DNA from: Duganella margarita
Lineage (GTDB): Bacteria > Pseudomonadota > Gammaproteobacteria > Burkholderiales > Burkholderiaceae_D
Length of the DNA stretch: 64,000 nucleotides
Direction: 5' to 3'
NCBI RefSeq assembly: GCF_009857535.1
Contig: NZ_WWCS01000014.1
Coordinates: 62,001 to 126,000 of the forward strand
Position numbers and translations under genes: made by a program. Of this stretch, positions 48,372 to 57,016 are shown piece after piece. Position 1 is the first letter of the stretch. Every line of letters starts with the position of its first letter. The notes under the pieces were generated by a model that saw nothing but the letters and a program-made list of their open reading frames with translations, was not told the DNA's origin and searched no databases.

Positions 48372-49358
48372 ATGAAAACCAGACTGCTACCCGCATCATT
48401 CTTCGCCCTCACATTAGGGCTGGCCGAAACCGGCAACGCCTGGCGCTTCGCCCACAACCTGTGGGCTTTGCCGCCGCTGGCCGGCGAAGTGCTGCAAGCG
48501 CTGGCCGTGCTGTCCTTCCTGGTATTTGGCGCCCTGTACGCGCACAAATGGATGGCACACCGCGCCGCCGCCATCGCCGAAACGCGCGACCCGGTGCAAT
48601 CGTCTTTCCTGGCGCTGATCCCGGAATCGCTGATCCTGGTGGCGCTGGCACTGCAACCATACGCCCTGTCCAGCGCCAGGCCGCTGTTCTGGATCGGCTC
48701 CGCCGCCAACGTCGCCTACGGCGCATGGCGCATGGCCGCGCACTGGAGCAGCCAGCGCGACGCCGCGCAGATCGTGCCGCCGCTGTACCTGCCCTACACC
48801 GCCAGCGTCCTGGTGAACGCCCTCGCCGCCGGCATCTTCGGCTATACCGACTACGGCTGGATGCTGTTCGGCGCCGGCGGCATTTCGTGGCTGATACTCG
48901 ACTCCACCATCACCCACCAGCTGATGACCGGCGGCCTGTCCGACAAGACACGCAATTTCATGGGCATCTACAGCGCGCCGCCGGTGGTTGCGCTGGTCGC
49001 TTACCAGATACTGAGCGGCGCCAGCGTCAATCCCGCCATCACTTACGCGCTGGCCGGCTATGCGCTGTTCGTGTTTGCCGGCCTGGCGCTGGCCATGCCA
49101 TGGTTGGCGCAGCAGGATTTCGCGCCCGGATACTGGGCCTACACTTTCGGCCTCGCCACGCTCGGTCAGGGACTGATGCTGATGGCGGAACACCAAGGCA
49201 GCATTCTGCTGCAAACGGTCGCCGGCGTCGTCTTCGCCGCTACGCTGCTGCTGGTGCTGTATGTGGCCTGGGGTTCGGTGCGGCTGCTGGCACGCGGCAG
49301 CTACTTCCCGGCCGCGCCGCTGCCGGTGGCGGTGGTGGTGATGGAGCCAGCATCTTGA
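48372..49358 (+). CDS. TehA/SLAC1-family transporter
   Basis: 328 residues, about ten membrane helices. The sequence follows the tellurite-resistance/dicarboxylate transporter (TDT) pattern: PASFFALTLGLAETGNAWR at the start, PVQSSFLALIPESLILVAL, PPLYLPYTASVLVNALAAG and the central FGAGGISWLILDSTITHQLM. Relatives are anion channels or transporters (plant SLAC1, E. coli TehA). Tellurite resistance is a historical name; the native substrate is unknown. Start ATG at 48372 is where the family begins; a frame from 48315 adds a non-conserved leader. The stop overlaps a TTG start of the GlxA-type regulator. Confidence 0.88.
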   Translation: MKTRLLPASFFALTLGLAETGNAWRFAHNLWALPPLAGEVLQALAVLSFLVFGALYAHKWMAHRAAAIAETRDPVQSSFLALIPESLILVALALQPYALSSARPLFWIGSAANVAYGAWRMAAHWSSQRDAAQIVPPLYLPYTASVLVNALAAGIFGYTDYGWMLFGAGGISWLILDSTITHQLMTGGLSDKTRNFMGIYSAPPVVALVAYQILSGASVNPAITYALAGYALFVFAGLALAMPWLAQQDFAPGYWAYTFGLATLGQGLMLMAEHQGSILLQTVAGVVFAATLLLVLYVAWGSVRLLARGSYFPAAPLPVAVVVMEPAS

Positions 49359-50320
49359 AAACCCTGGCGCTCGTGCTGTTCCCCGGCGTGCAGTCGCTGG
49401 ACGTCTCCGGCCCGATGGACGTTTTCGCCGAAGCCAACGCATTCCTGCCGCCGCAACAGCACTACCGCCTGGTCACCATCGGCACCACGCCGTCGCCGAT
49501 CCGCGCCTCCAACGGCCAGCAGCTGGGCTACGACCTGGCATTGGATGCGGCGGGAACGGACTACGACATTGTGCTGGTGGCGGGCGGCCCGCAACTGGCG
49601 CAGCAGGCGGATAATCCGCAGCTCTCGGCCTGGCTGCGCGAAGTGGCGCAGACAGCGCCGCGCTACGGTTCGATCTGCACCGGCGCCTATCTGCTGGGCC
49701 GCGCCGGCCTGCTGGACGGCAAGCGCGCCACCACCCACTGGAGCGACGCCGCCCGCCTGGCTGTGGAGTTCCCGCTGGCGCAGGTGGAGCATGACCGCAT
49801 CCACGTGCGCGACGGCCGCCTGGTGACGTCGGCCGGTGTCACCGCCGGCATCGACCTGGCACTGGCGCTGGTGGCAGAGGATCACGGCCAGGCGGTCGCC
49901 CTGGCAGCAGCCAAGCGGCTGCTGGTCCTGGCGCAGCGCCAGGGTGGCCAGTCGCAATTCAGTCCTTATCTGTCGGAGGCATCGACGCCGGACGCACTGG
50001 CCACCATCATCCAGCGCCATGTGATGGACAATCTGGCGCAGCCGTTATCAGTGGAGCAGTTGTCCGCCGTCGCCGGCATGAGCACGCGCAGCTTCGCGCG
50101 CCAGTTCGTCAAGGAGATGGGCGTGACGCCAGCGGAATTCGTCCAGCGCGCCCGCGTGGATGCGGCGCGCAATCTGCTGGAAGGCAGCGAACTGGCTTTG
50201 AAGACCATCGCCTACCGCTGCGGCTTTGGCAGCCCGGCGCGCATGCGGCTGGTTTTTGCGCAGCGTTTCGGCGTAACGCCCAACCAGTACCGCGACAGTT
50301 TCCTTGTCTGCCATGGCTGA
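49355..50320 (+). CDS. GlxA-type AraC regulator with DJ-1/PfpI-like domain
   Basis: 321 residues. The N-terminal DJ-1/PfpI fold (about 5-175) has LFPGVQSLDVSGPMDVFAEA and the nucleophile-elbow region YGSICTGAYLLGRAGLLDGK, then ATTHWSDA. The C-terminal AraC helix-turn-helix pair (about 215-315) contains VAGMSTRSFARQFVKEMGVT and CGFGSPARMRLVFAQRFGVT. This is the GATase1_AraC family, often linked to amine or amide catabolism. No ATG fits before the conserved first strand; the TTG at 49355 overlaps the tehA-like stop as TTGA, so I take it as a coupled start. It probably regulates the transporter operon. Confidence 0.88.
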   Translation: MKTLALVLFPGVQSLDVSGPMDVFAEANAFLPPQQHYRLVTIGTTPSPIRASNGQQLGYDLALDAAGTDYDIVLVAGGPQLAQQADNPQLSAWLREVAQTAPRYGSICTGAYLLGRAGLLDGKRATTHWSDAARLAVEFPLAQVEHDRIHVRDGRLVTSAGVTAGIDLALALVAEDHGQAVALAAAKRLLVLAQRQGGQSQFSPYLSEASTPDALATIIQRHVMDNLAQPLSVEQLSAVAGMSTRSFARQFVKEMGVTPAEFVQRARVDAARNLLEGSELALKTIAYRCGFGSPARMRLVFAQRFGVTPNQYRDSFLVCHG

Positions 50321-50426
50321 AACGGGGCGCGGCCACGCATGGTTTACAATGTTTCCACGTTCGCCATGACGCTGCCGGGGCCGTCACGAGCTTGATTTTC
50401 GCTGGTACGCCCCCATCATCACCGAT

Positions 50427-53400
50427 ATGACCGAAGCCCTGCAAGCCGCCGACTTGTACCACTTCCACCCCGCCGTCTCTGCGTGGTTCGGTGCGGCTTT
50501 TTCCGGCGCCACCGAGGCGCAGCGGCAGGCCTGGCCGCACATCCAGGCCGGCCGCACCACGCTGATCGCCGCGCCCACCGGTTCCGGCAAGACGCTGACC
50601 GCCTTCCTGGCCGCCATCGATGCGCTGGTGCGCGAGAGCCGCACCGCGCCGCTGCCGGATGAGACGCGGGTGCTGTACGTGTCGCCGCTAAAGGCGCTGT
50701 CGAACGATATCCGCGTCAACCTGCTGGCGCCACTGGAAGGCATCGGCCGCGAACTGGAGGCGATGGAGCTGCCGCCGCACGGCATCCGCACCGCCGTGCG
50801 CACCGGCGACACTACCCAGGCCGAACGCAACGCCATGCGCCGGCGCGCGCCGCACATCCTGGTGTCGACGCCGGAATCGCTGTATGTGCTGCTCGGCTCC
50901 GACAGCGGCCGCGCCATGCTGGCCGGCGTGCGCACCGTGATCGTCGACGAGATCCACGCGGTGGCCGGCAGCAAGCGTGGCAGCCACCTGTCACTGAGCC
51001 TGGAGCGACTCGACGCGCTGTGCGCGCGGCCGCCGGTGCGGGTCGGCCTGTCCGCCACGCAGAAGCCGATATCGGCGGTGGCTCACTTCCTGGCCGGCGC
51101 CGGGCGTCCATGCGCAGTGGTGGACGTGGGCCATGTGCGCGCGCGTGACCTCAACCTGGAACTGCCGCCGGTGCCGCTGGAGGCGGTGATGGCCAACGAC
51201 GTCTGGGAACGGGTCTACGACCGGCTGGCCGAGCTCACGGTCATGCATCGCACCACGCTGGTCTTCGTCAACACGCGGCGCATGGCCGAGCGCATGGCGC
51301 GTCACCTGGCCGACCGTCTCGGCGCCGAACACGTGGCGGCGCACCATGGCAGCCTGGCCAAGGAATACCGGCTGGATGCGGAGCAGCGCCTCAAGCGCGG
51401 CGAGTTGCAGGTGCTGATCGCCACCGCCTCGCTGGAGCTGGGCATCGACATTGGCGATGTGGACCTGGTGTGCCAGATTGGTTCGCCGCGCAGCATCGCC
51501 TCGTTCCTGCAACGCGTGGGCCGTTCCGGCCACCACGTCGGCGGACTGCCCAAGGGCCGGCTGTTCCCGACCTCGCGCGACGACCTGATTGAATGCACGG
51601 CGCTGCTGGACTGCGTGCGCCGCAATGAGCTGGACGCGCTGCGTATTCCGCCGGCGCCGTTGGACGTGATGGCCCAGCAGATCGTGGCGGAAGTGGCCTG
51701 TCGCGAATGGCGCGAGGATGAGCTGTTCGCGCTGCTGCGGCAAGCGTCGCCGTATGCGCAGCTGGAACGGCAGCGTTATGACGATGTGCTGCACATGCTC
51801 ACCGACGGCTACACCAGCCGCCAGGGCGTGCGCGGCTCCTACCTGCACCGCGACACGGTGAGCGGCACGTTGCGCGGACGGCGCGGCGGCAAGATGACGG
51901 CGGTGATGTCCGGCGGGACCATCCCGGACAATGCCGACTACACGGTGCTGCTGGAGCCACAGGGCCAGAATATCGGCACGGTGCATGAGGACTTTGCGGT
52001 CGAGAGCCTGGCCGGCGATGTTTTCCAGCTTGGGAATACGTCGTATCGCATCCAGCGGATTGAGGCCGGCAAAGTGCGGGTGGAGGATGCCCATGGCGCG
52101 GCGCCGAATATTCCGTTCTGGCTGGGCGAGGCGCCGGGCCGTACCGACGAGCTGTCGATCGGCGTTGCGCGCCTGCGCGGCGAGATTGACCGGTTGCTGG
52201 CCGGCGATGGCGCCGATCGCAGCGGTGGCGAGGCTGCGCTGGAGCGCGTGGTCGACTGGCTGGCCGAGCACCTCGGCCTGCGCGATGATGCCGCGCGCCA
52301 GATCGCCGACTACATGGCGCGTTCGCGTGCCACGCTGGGCGCCCTGCCCACGCGCGAGACGCTGGTGATGGAGCGCTTCTTCGATGAATCGGGCGGCATG
52401 CAGCTGGTAGTGCATGCGCCGTATGGCAGTCGTGTCAACCGCGCCTGGGGACTGGCGCTGCGCAAGCGCTTCTGCCGCACCTTCAACTTCGAGTTACAGG
52501 CGGCGGCCACCGAGGACGCGATTGTGCTGTCGCTGTCCGAGAGCCATAGCTTTCCGCTGGATGAGGTGTGGCGCTACCTGCGTTCCACTACGGCCGAGCA
52601 TATTCTGATTCAGGCATTGCTGGATGCGCCGCTGTTCAATGTGCGGTGGCGCTGGAACGCGACCACCTCGCTGGCCTTGCCGCGCTTTGCCGGCGGCCGC
52701 AAGGTGGCGCCGCAGCTGATGCGCATGAAAAGCGACGATTTGCTGGCGGCAGTGTTCCCCGATCAGGCGGCGTGCCTGGAGAATATCGTCGGCGAGCGCG
52801 AGCTGCCAAGTCATCCGCTGGTGGATCAGACGCTGGACGATTGTCTGCATGAGGCGATGGACAGCGAAGGATGGCTGGCGCTGTTGCGGCGCATGGAGGC
52901 TGGCGAAGTGCGCCTGCTGTCACGCGATCTGCCGGCGCCGTCGCCGCTGGCGATGGAGATTCTGAATGCGCGGCCGTATGCGTTTCTGGACGATGCGCCG
53001 CTGGAGGAACGGCGCGCGCAGGCGGTGATCAACCGGCGCTGGACCGATCCGGCGTCCACCGATGATCTGGGCGCGCTGGACGCCGGGGCGATTGCGGCGG
53101 TGGCGGAGGAAGCCTGGCCATCCGTGCGCAATAGCGATGAAATGCATGAAGCGCTGATGTCGCTGGCATGTGTGACGCAGGACGAGGCGGCGCGCGCAGA
53201 AGGCTGGCCGGCATGGCTGGACGGCCTCGCCGCCACCGGCCGCGCCACGCGCCTGCGCGACGACGCCAGCGGCGCCGATCTGTGGGTCGCGCGGGAGCGG
53301 CTGCCCTGCCTGAGCGCAGCCTATCCGGCAGCCGACGCCACGCCGCTGGTCGCTGGCGAGGCGCAGAGCGCTGGGGATGCGCTTGCCTTGCGCTTCGGGG

Positions 53401-54944
53401 CGCTGGCTGCGGCAGAGGAATGGACGCGCGACGCGGCGCTGGTGGAGATTCTGCGCGCGCGGCTGGGCGGCACCGGACCGCAGACGGTGGCCGCGATCGC
53501 AGCGCCGCTCGGGCTCACCGCCTCCACCGTCACCATCGCGCTGACGCAACTGGAAACCGAAGGCTACGTCATGCGCGGCCGCTTCACACCCGGTACTGCG
53601 GTCGAGGAATGGTGCGAACGCCATCTGCTGGCACGCATCCACCGCTACACCATCAAGCGTCTGCGACGCGAGATCGAGCCGGTGGAGCGCCAGGACTTCA
53701 TGCGCTTCCTGTTCGAATGGCAGCACCTGACGCCAGACGCGCAACTCAAAGGCCCGGACGCCTTGCCGCAAGCGCTGGCGCAACTGGAAGGCTACGAAGC
53801 CGCCGCCGGCGCCTGGGAAAGCGATCTGCTGGCCCTGCGCGTGCAGGACTACTCGTCGCTGTGGCTGGACGATTTGTGCCGCGCCGGCAAAATCGTCTGG
53901 ACGCGGGTCGGTGCACCTTCCAGCGCCGTCGGTGGTCCGGTACGCAGCACGCCGCTGGTGCTGCTGCCGCGCCGCCAACTGGCGCTGTGGCATGCGCTGC
54001 CCGCCGTAGCCGGCCAGGTGGAAGTCTCACCCCGCGCCGCCCGCGTGCTGGAAGCGCTGCGACGCGACGGCGCGATGTTCTTCGACGAGCTGTCGCACGA
54101 CGCCCGCTTGCTGCCGGTGGAACTGGAGAATACGCTGGGCGAGCTGGTGGCCACAGGCCTGGTCAACGCCGACAGCTATGCCGGCCTGCGTGCCATGCTG
54201 GTGCCGGCCAACAAGCGCGCCAGCAACGACAAGCGTCGCCGCCGGGGCGCCGGACCGACGATGGAAGAAGCCGGCCGCTGGGCACTGGTTCGCCGTGGCG
54301 ACAACCTCGTCATCACGGTGCGTGCAATCGAAACGGCTATCCCCACCGCCAGCAGCGATGAAGACAGCATCCACTCCCCGACAGCCACCGCCGCCAGCGC
54401 GCAGATGCCGCTGGCCACGGCCCCGCAGGCAATTGCGCTGCCGGCCGCTCGGCCCGCGCCACCCGGGCGCAAGCCGCGCACCGATCCGGAAACGCTGGAA
54501 CACATCGCCATGACGCTGCTGCGCCGCTACGGCGTGATGTTCTGGCGCCTTCTGGAGCGCGAAGCCGGATGGATGCCCAGCTGGCGCGAGCTGCTGCCCA
54601 TCTACCATCGCCTGGAAGCGCGCGGAGAAATCCGCGGCGGCCGTTTCGTGGCCGGCCTCTCGGGTGAACAATTCGCCCTGCCGGAAGCCATTCCCCTGCT
54701 GCGCGAAATGCGTCGCCGGCCGCACGACGGCAGCTACGTCTGCATTTCCGCCGTCGACCCGCTCAACCTGTGCGGCACCCTGCTGCCCGGCGACAAAGTC
54801 CCGGCGCTGGCCGGCAACCGCCTGCTGTTTCGCGACGGCGTGCCGGTCGCCACCCAGGTCGCCGGCAAATTCCACTACCCGCCAGACGCCATCGACCGCG
54901 AACTGCTGCACACCTGGCTGGTCGGCAAACAAGCCAGCATTTAG
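50427..54944 (+). CDS. lhr: Lhr-type DEAD/DEAH helicase (full-length, Lhr-Core plus C-terminal domains)
   Basis: 1505 residues, matching the long bacterial Lhr. Walker A APTGSGKT (about 49-56), Walker B VDEIH (Asp174-His177), motif III-like LSATQ, helicase domain 2 with FVNTRRMAERMARHLA and the motif VI region QRVGRSGHH, then winged-helix and Lhr-specific beta-barrel domains, and a long C-terminal part with several winged-helix-like segments (about 900-1500). Lhr translocates 3' to 5' on single-stranded DNA, unwinds RNA:DNA hybrids and acts in DNA repair; in other genomes it sits beside a metallophosphoesterase or ligase, which are not seen here. Start ATG at 50427 follows no strong Shine-Dalgarno. 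Confidence 0.93.
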   Translation: MTEALQAADLYHFHPAVSAWFGAAFSGATEAQRQAWPHIQAGRTTLIAAPTGSGKTLTAFLAAIDALVRESRTAPLPDETRVLYVSPLKALSNDIRVNLLAPLEGIGRELEAMELPPHGIRTAVRTGDTTQAERNAMRRRAPHILVSTPESLYVLLGSDSGRAMLAGVRTVIVDEIHAVAGSKRGSHLSLSLERLDALCARPPVRVGLSATQKPISAVAHFLAGAGRPCAVVDVGHVRARDLNLELPPVPLEAVMANDVWERVYDRLAELTVMHRTTLVFVNTRRMAERMARHLADRLGAEHVAAHHGSLAKEYRLDAEQRLKRGELQVLIATASLELGIDIGDVDLVCQIGSPRSIASFLQRVGRSGHHVGGLPKGRLFPTSRDDLIECTALLDCVRRNELDALRIPPAPLDVMAQQIVAEVACREWREDELFALLRQASPYAQLERQRYDDVLHMLTDGYTSRQGVRGSYLHRDTVSGTLRGRRGGKMTAVMSGGTIPDNADYTVLLEPQGQNIGTVHEDFAVESLAGDVFQLGNTSYRIQRIEAGKVRVEDAHGAAPNIPFWLGEAPGRTDELSIGVARLRGEIDRLLAGDGADRSGGEAALERVVDWLAEHLGLRDDAARQIADYMARSRATLGALPTRETLVMERFFDESGGMQLVVHAPYGSRVNRAWGLALRKRFCRTFNFELQAAATEDAIVLSLSESHSFPLDEVWRYLRSTTAEHILIQALLDAPLFNVRWRWNATTSLALPRFAGGRKVAPQLMRMKSDDLLAAVFPDQAACLENIVGERELPSHPLVDQTLDDCLHEAMDSEGWLALLRRMEAGEVRLLSRDLPAPSPLAMEILNARPYAFLDDAPLEERRAQAVINRRWTDPASTDDLGALDAGAIAAVAEEAWPSVRNSDEMHEALMSLACVTQDEAARAEGWPAWLDGLAATGRATRLRDDASGADLWVARERLPCLSAAYPAADATPLVAGEAQSAGDALALRFGALAAAEEWTRDAALVEILRARLGGTGPQTVAAIAAPLGLTASTVTIALTQLETEGYVMRGRFTPGTAVEEWCERHLLARIHRYTIKRLRREIEPVERQDFMRFLFEWQHLTPDAQLKGPDALPQALAQLEGYEAAAGAWESDLLALRVQDYSSLWLDDLCRAGKIVWTRVGAPSSAVGGPVRSTPLVLLPRRQLALWHALPAVAGQVEVSPRAARVLEALRRDGAMFFDELSHDARLLPVELENTLGELVATGLVNADSYAGLRAMLVPANKRASNDKRRRRGAGPTMEEAGRWALVRRGDNLVITVRAIETAIPTASSDEDSIHSPTATAASAQMPLATAPQAIALPAARPAPPGRKPRTDPETLEHIAMTLLRRYGVMFWRLLEREAGWMPSWRELLPIYHRLEARGEIRGGRFVAGLSGEQFALPEAIPLLREMRRRPHDGSYVCISAVDPLNLCGTLLPGDKVPALAGNRLLFRDGVPVATQVAGKFHYPPDAIDRELLHTWLVGKQASI

Positions 54945-55000
54945 CCTATTGTGGCGTACCGCACATAAGCGGCGCCGTTGGAGGCGTAGCATCGGTAGTC

Positions 55001-57016
55001 ATGAAAAAATCGCGTCCACTTAAAATATTCGCTGGCCTGCTCATCACGCTCCTGCTGGTGCTGGTGGCGATCGTCATCTTCGTGCTGACCTTCGACTGGA
55101 ACCGCGCGCGGCCCTGGATCAACCACCGCGTATCGGACAGCATCGGCCGTGAATTCGCCATCAACGGCGACCTGCGCGTGCACTGGGAACAAGGCGACGC
55201 TGCCGAACATGGCTGGCGGCGCTACGTGCCGCGTCCGCGCATCAGCGCCAATGACGTCTACGTCGCCAATCCCGACTGGACCAGCACTGGTCCCAAATTG
55301 GCCAGCGCCGGCAGCATCGTGGTGGCCATCCATCCGCTGCCGCTGTTGCACAAGGAAGTCGTCATCACCGACCTGGCAGTCGACAAGATCACGCTGGCTG
55401 CGCAGCGTCGCGCCGACGGCAGCAATACCTGGACCTTCAAGGATAACGGCCCATCCGAGTGGGACGTCGATATCCAGCGCCTGACGCTGGGCGACGGCGC
55501 CCTGCGCTACCTCGACGACGGCATCAAGCTCGATCTGCGCGCCAAGGCCAGCGGCATCAATGAAGGCGCCAACGCGCAAAAATACGGCATCAAGTTTGAC
55601 CTCAGCGGCAGCTACCGCAACGCCCCGGTGACCGGCGGCGGCAAAGTCGGCAAGGTACTCGCGCTGACCGACGAACACACGCAATTCCCCGTGCAGGCCA
55701 ACGCCAACCTGGGTAAAAACAAAATCGCCGTCGAAGGCATGCTGACCGACCCGCGCGCGCCGGCTGGCCTTGACCTGAAACTGTCGCTGGGCGGCGCCAG
55801 CATGGCCGACCTGTACCCGCTGACCGGCGTGCTGCTGCCGGAAACGCCGCCCTACGCCACCACCGGTCGTTTGATCGGTAAAAAATCCGGCGCCATCTGG
55901 AACTGGACCTACAAGAACTTCACCGGCACCGTCGGCGGCAGTGATCTGGAAGGCACGCTGGCCTACAGCCCGCGCAAACCACGCCCGATGCTGACCGGCG
56001 AAATCACCTCGCGCCAACTGCGATTGGAAGACCTGGGCCCGACCATCGGCGCGGAGAGCAACCAGAGCAAAGCCAGTCGCGGTAAAGCGAAAAACCAGCC
56101 TGACGACAAAGCGCTGCCGGTGGAGCAGTTCAACACCGCCAAATGGGATGCATTGGATGCCGACGTCAAATTCAACGGCAAAAAGCTGATACGCACGCAC
56201 GACATTCCGCTGAACGACATCCAGGCGCACATCAAGATGAACAACAAAGTGCTGACGCTCACACCGCTCAACTTCGGCATGGCCGGCGGCGACATCAGCT
56301 CCAACATCAAACTGGATGGCCGCCAGAAAGTGATCGACGCCGATATCCGCATGGCGGCGCGCCACCTGAAGATCAACCAGCTGTTCCCGAAACTGGAATC
56401 GATGAAGGCCAGCGTCGGTGAAGTCAGCGCCGACGCCGCGTTGGCCGGCAAAGGCAATTCCGTTTCCTCCATGCTGGCCACATCCAGCGGCGAATTGGGC
56501 GCCACCGTCAGCGAAGGCTCGGTCAGCAAATTCATCCTGGAGGCCGCAGGCCTGAACGTCGCCAACCTGGTGTTCGTTAAACTATTCGGCGACCGCCAGG
56601 TTCAGTTGAACTGCCTGGCCGGCGACTTCGTGGTGGAACATGGCAAGGCGGATGCGCGCCGCTTCGTGGTCGATACGCAGGAAGCCGTCATCAACGTCAC
56701 CGGCAATGTGGACCTGGCCAAAGAGACGCTGGACCTGGACGTGCGTCCGCAAACCAAGGGCGTACGCATCATCTCGCTGCGCACGCCGCTGTACGCCCGG
56801 GGCACCTTTACCAATCCGGACGTGGGTCCGCAAAAAGGTCCGCTGGCGCTCAAGGCCGGCGCCGCCGTGGCGCTGGCCAGCATCGTCAATCCGCTGGCGG
56901 CCGTCATCCCGCTGATCAATCCCGGCAAGGTCGATTCGGTGGACTGCGGCGCCCTGCTGGCGCAAGCCAACAAGACCCGCAACGAGGCGAAGACCCAGCC
57001 GATCAAGAAGAAGTAA
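55001..57016 (+). CDS. AsmA-family protein
   Basis: 671 residues. N-terminal signal anchor (about 8-30) and then an AsmA N-terminal domain: WNRARPWINHRVSDSIGREF with GDLRV just behind. The long beta-rich body is that of repeating beta-groove (bridge-like lipid transfer) proteins, which pass phospholipids between the inner and outer membranes. The C-terminal AsmA_2 domain (about 540-650) includes the typical VNVTGNVDLAKETLDLDV-like stretch, here VINVTGNVDLAKETLDLDVR. The ATG at 55001 is preceded by GGAGG at a long distance, and the gene follows lhr by 56 nt. Its end overlaps the convergent GH127 gene by 14 bp. Confidence 0.9.
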   Translation: MKKSRPLKIFAGLLITLLLVLVAIVIFVLTFDWNRARPWINHRVSDSIGREFAINGDLRVHWEQGDAAEHGWRRYVPRPRISANDVYVANPDWTSTGPKLASAGSIVVAIHPLPLLHKEVVITDLAVDKITLAAQRRADGSNTWTFKDNGPSEWDVDIQRLTLGDGALRYLDDGIKLDLRAKASGINEGANAQKYGIKFDLSGSYRNAPVTGGGKVGKVLALTDEHTQFPVQANANLGKNKIAVEGMLTDPRAPAGLDLKLSLGGASMADLYPLTGVLLPETPPYATTGRLIGKKSGAIWNWTYKNFTGTVGGSDLEGTLAYSPRKPRPMLTGEITSRQLRLEDLGPTIGAESNQSKASRGKAKNQPDDKALPVEQFNTAKWDALDADVKFNGKKLIRTHDIPLNDIQAHIKMNNKVLTLTPLNFGMAGGDISSNIKLDGRQKVIDADIRMAARHLKINQLFPKLESMKASVGEVSADAALAGKGNSVSSMLATSSGELGATVSEGSVSKFILEAAGLNVANLVFVKLFGDRQVQLNCLAGDFVVEHGKADARRFVVDTQEAVINVTGNVDLAKETLDLDVRPQTKGVRIISLRTPLYARGTFTNPDVGPQKGPLALKAGAAVALASIVNPLAAVIPLINPGKVDSVDCGALLAQANKTRNEAKTQPIKKK

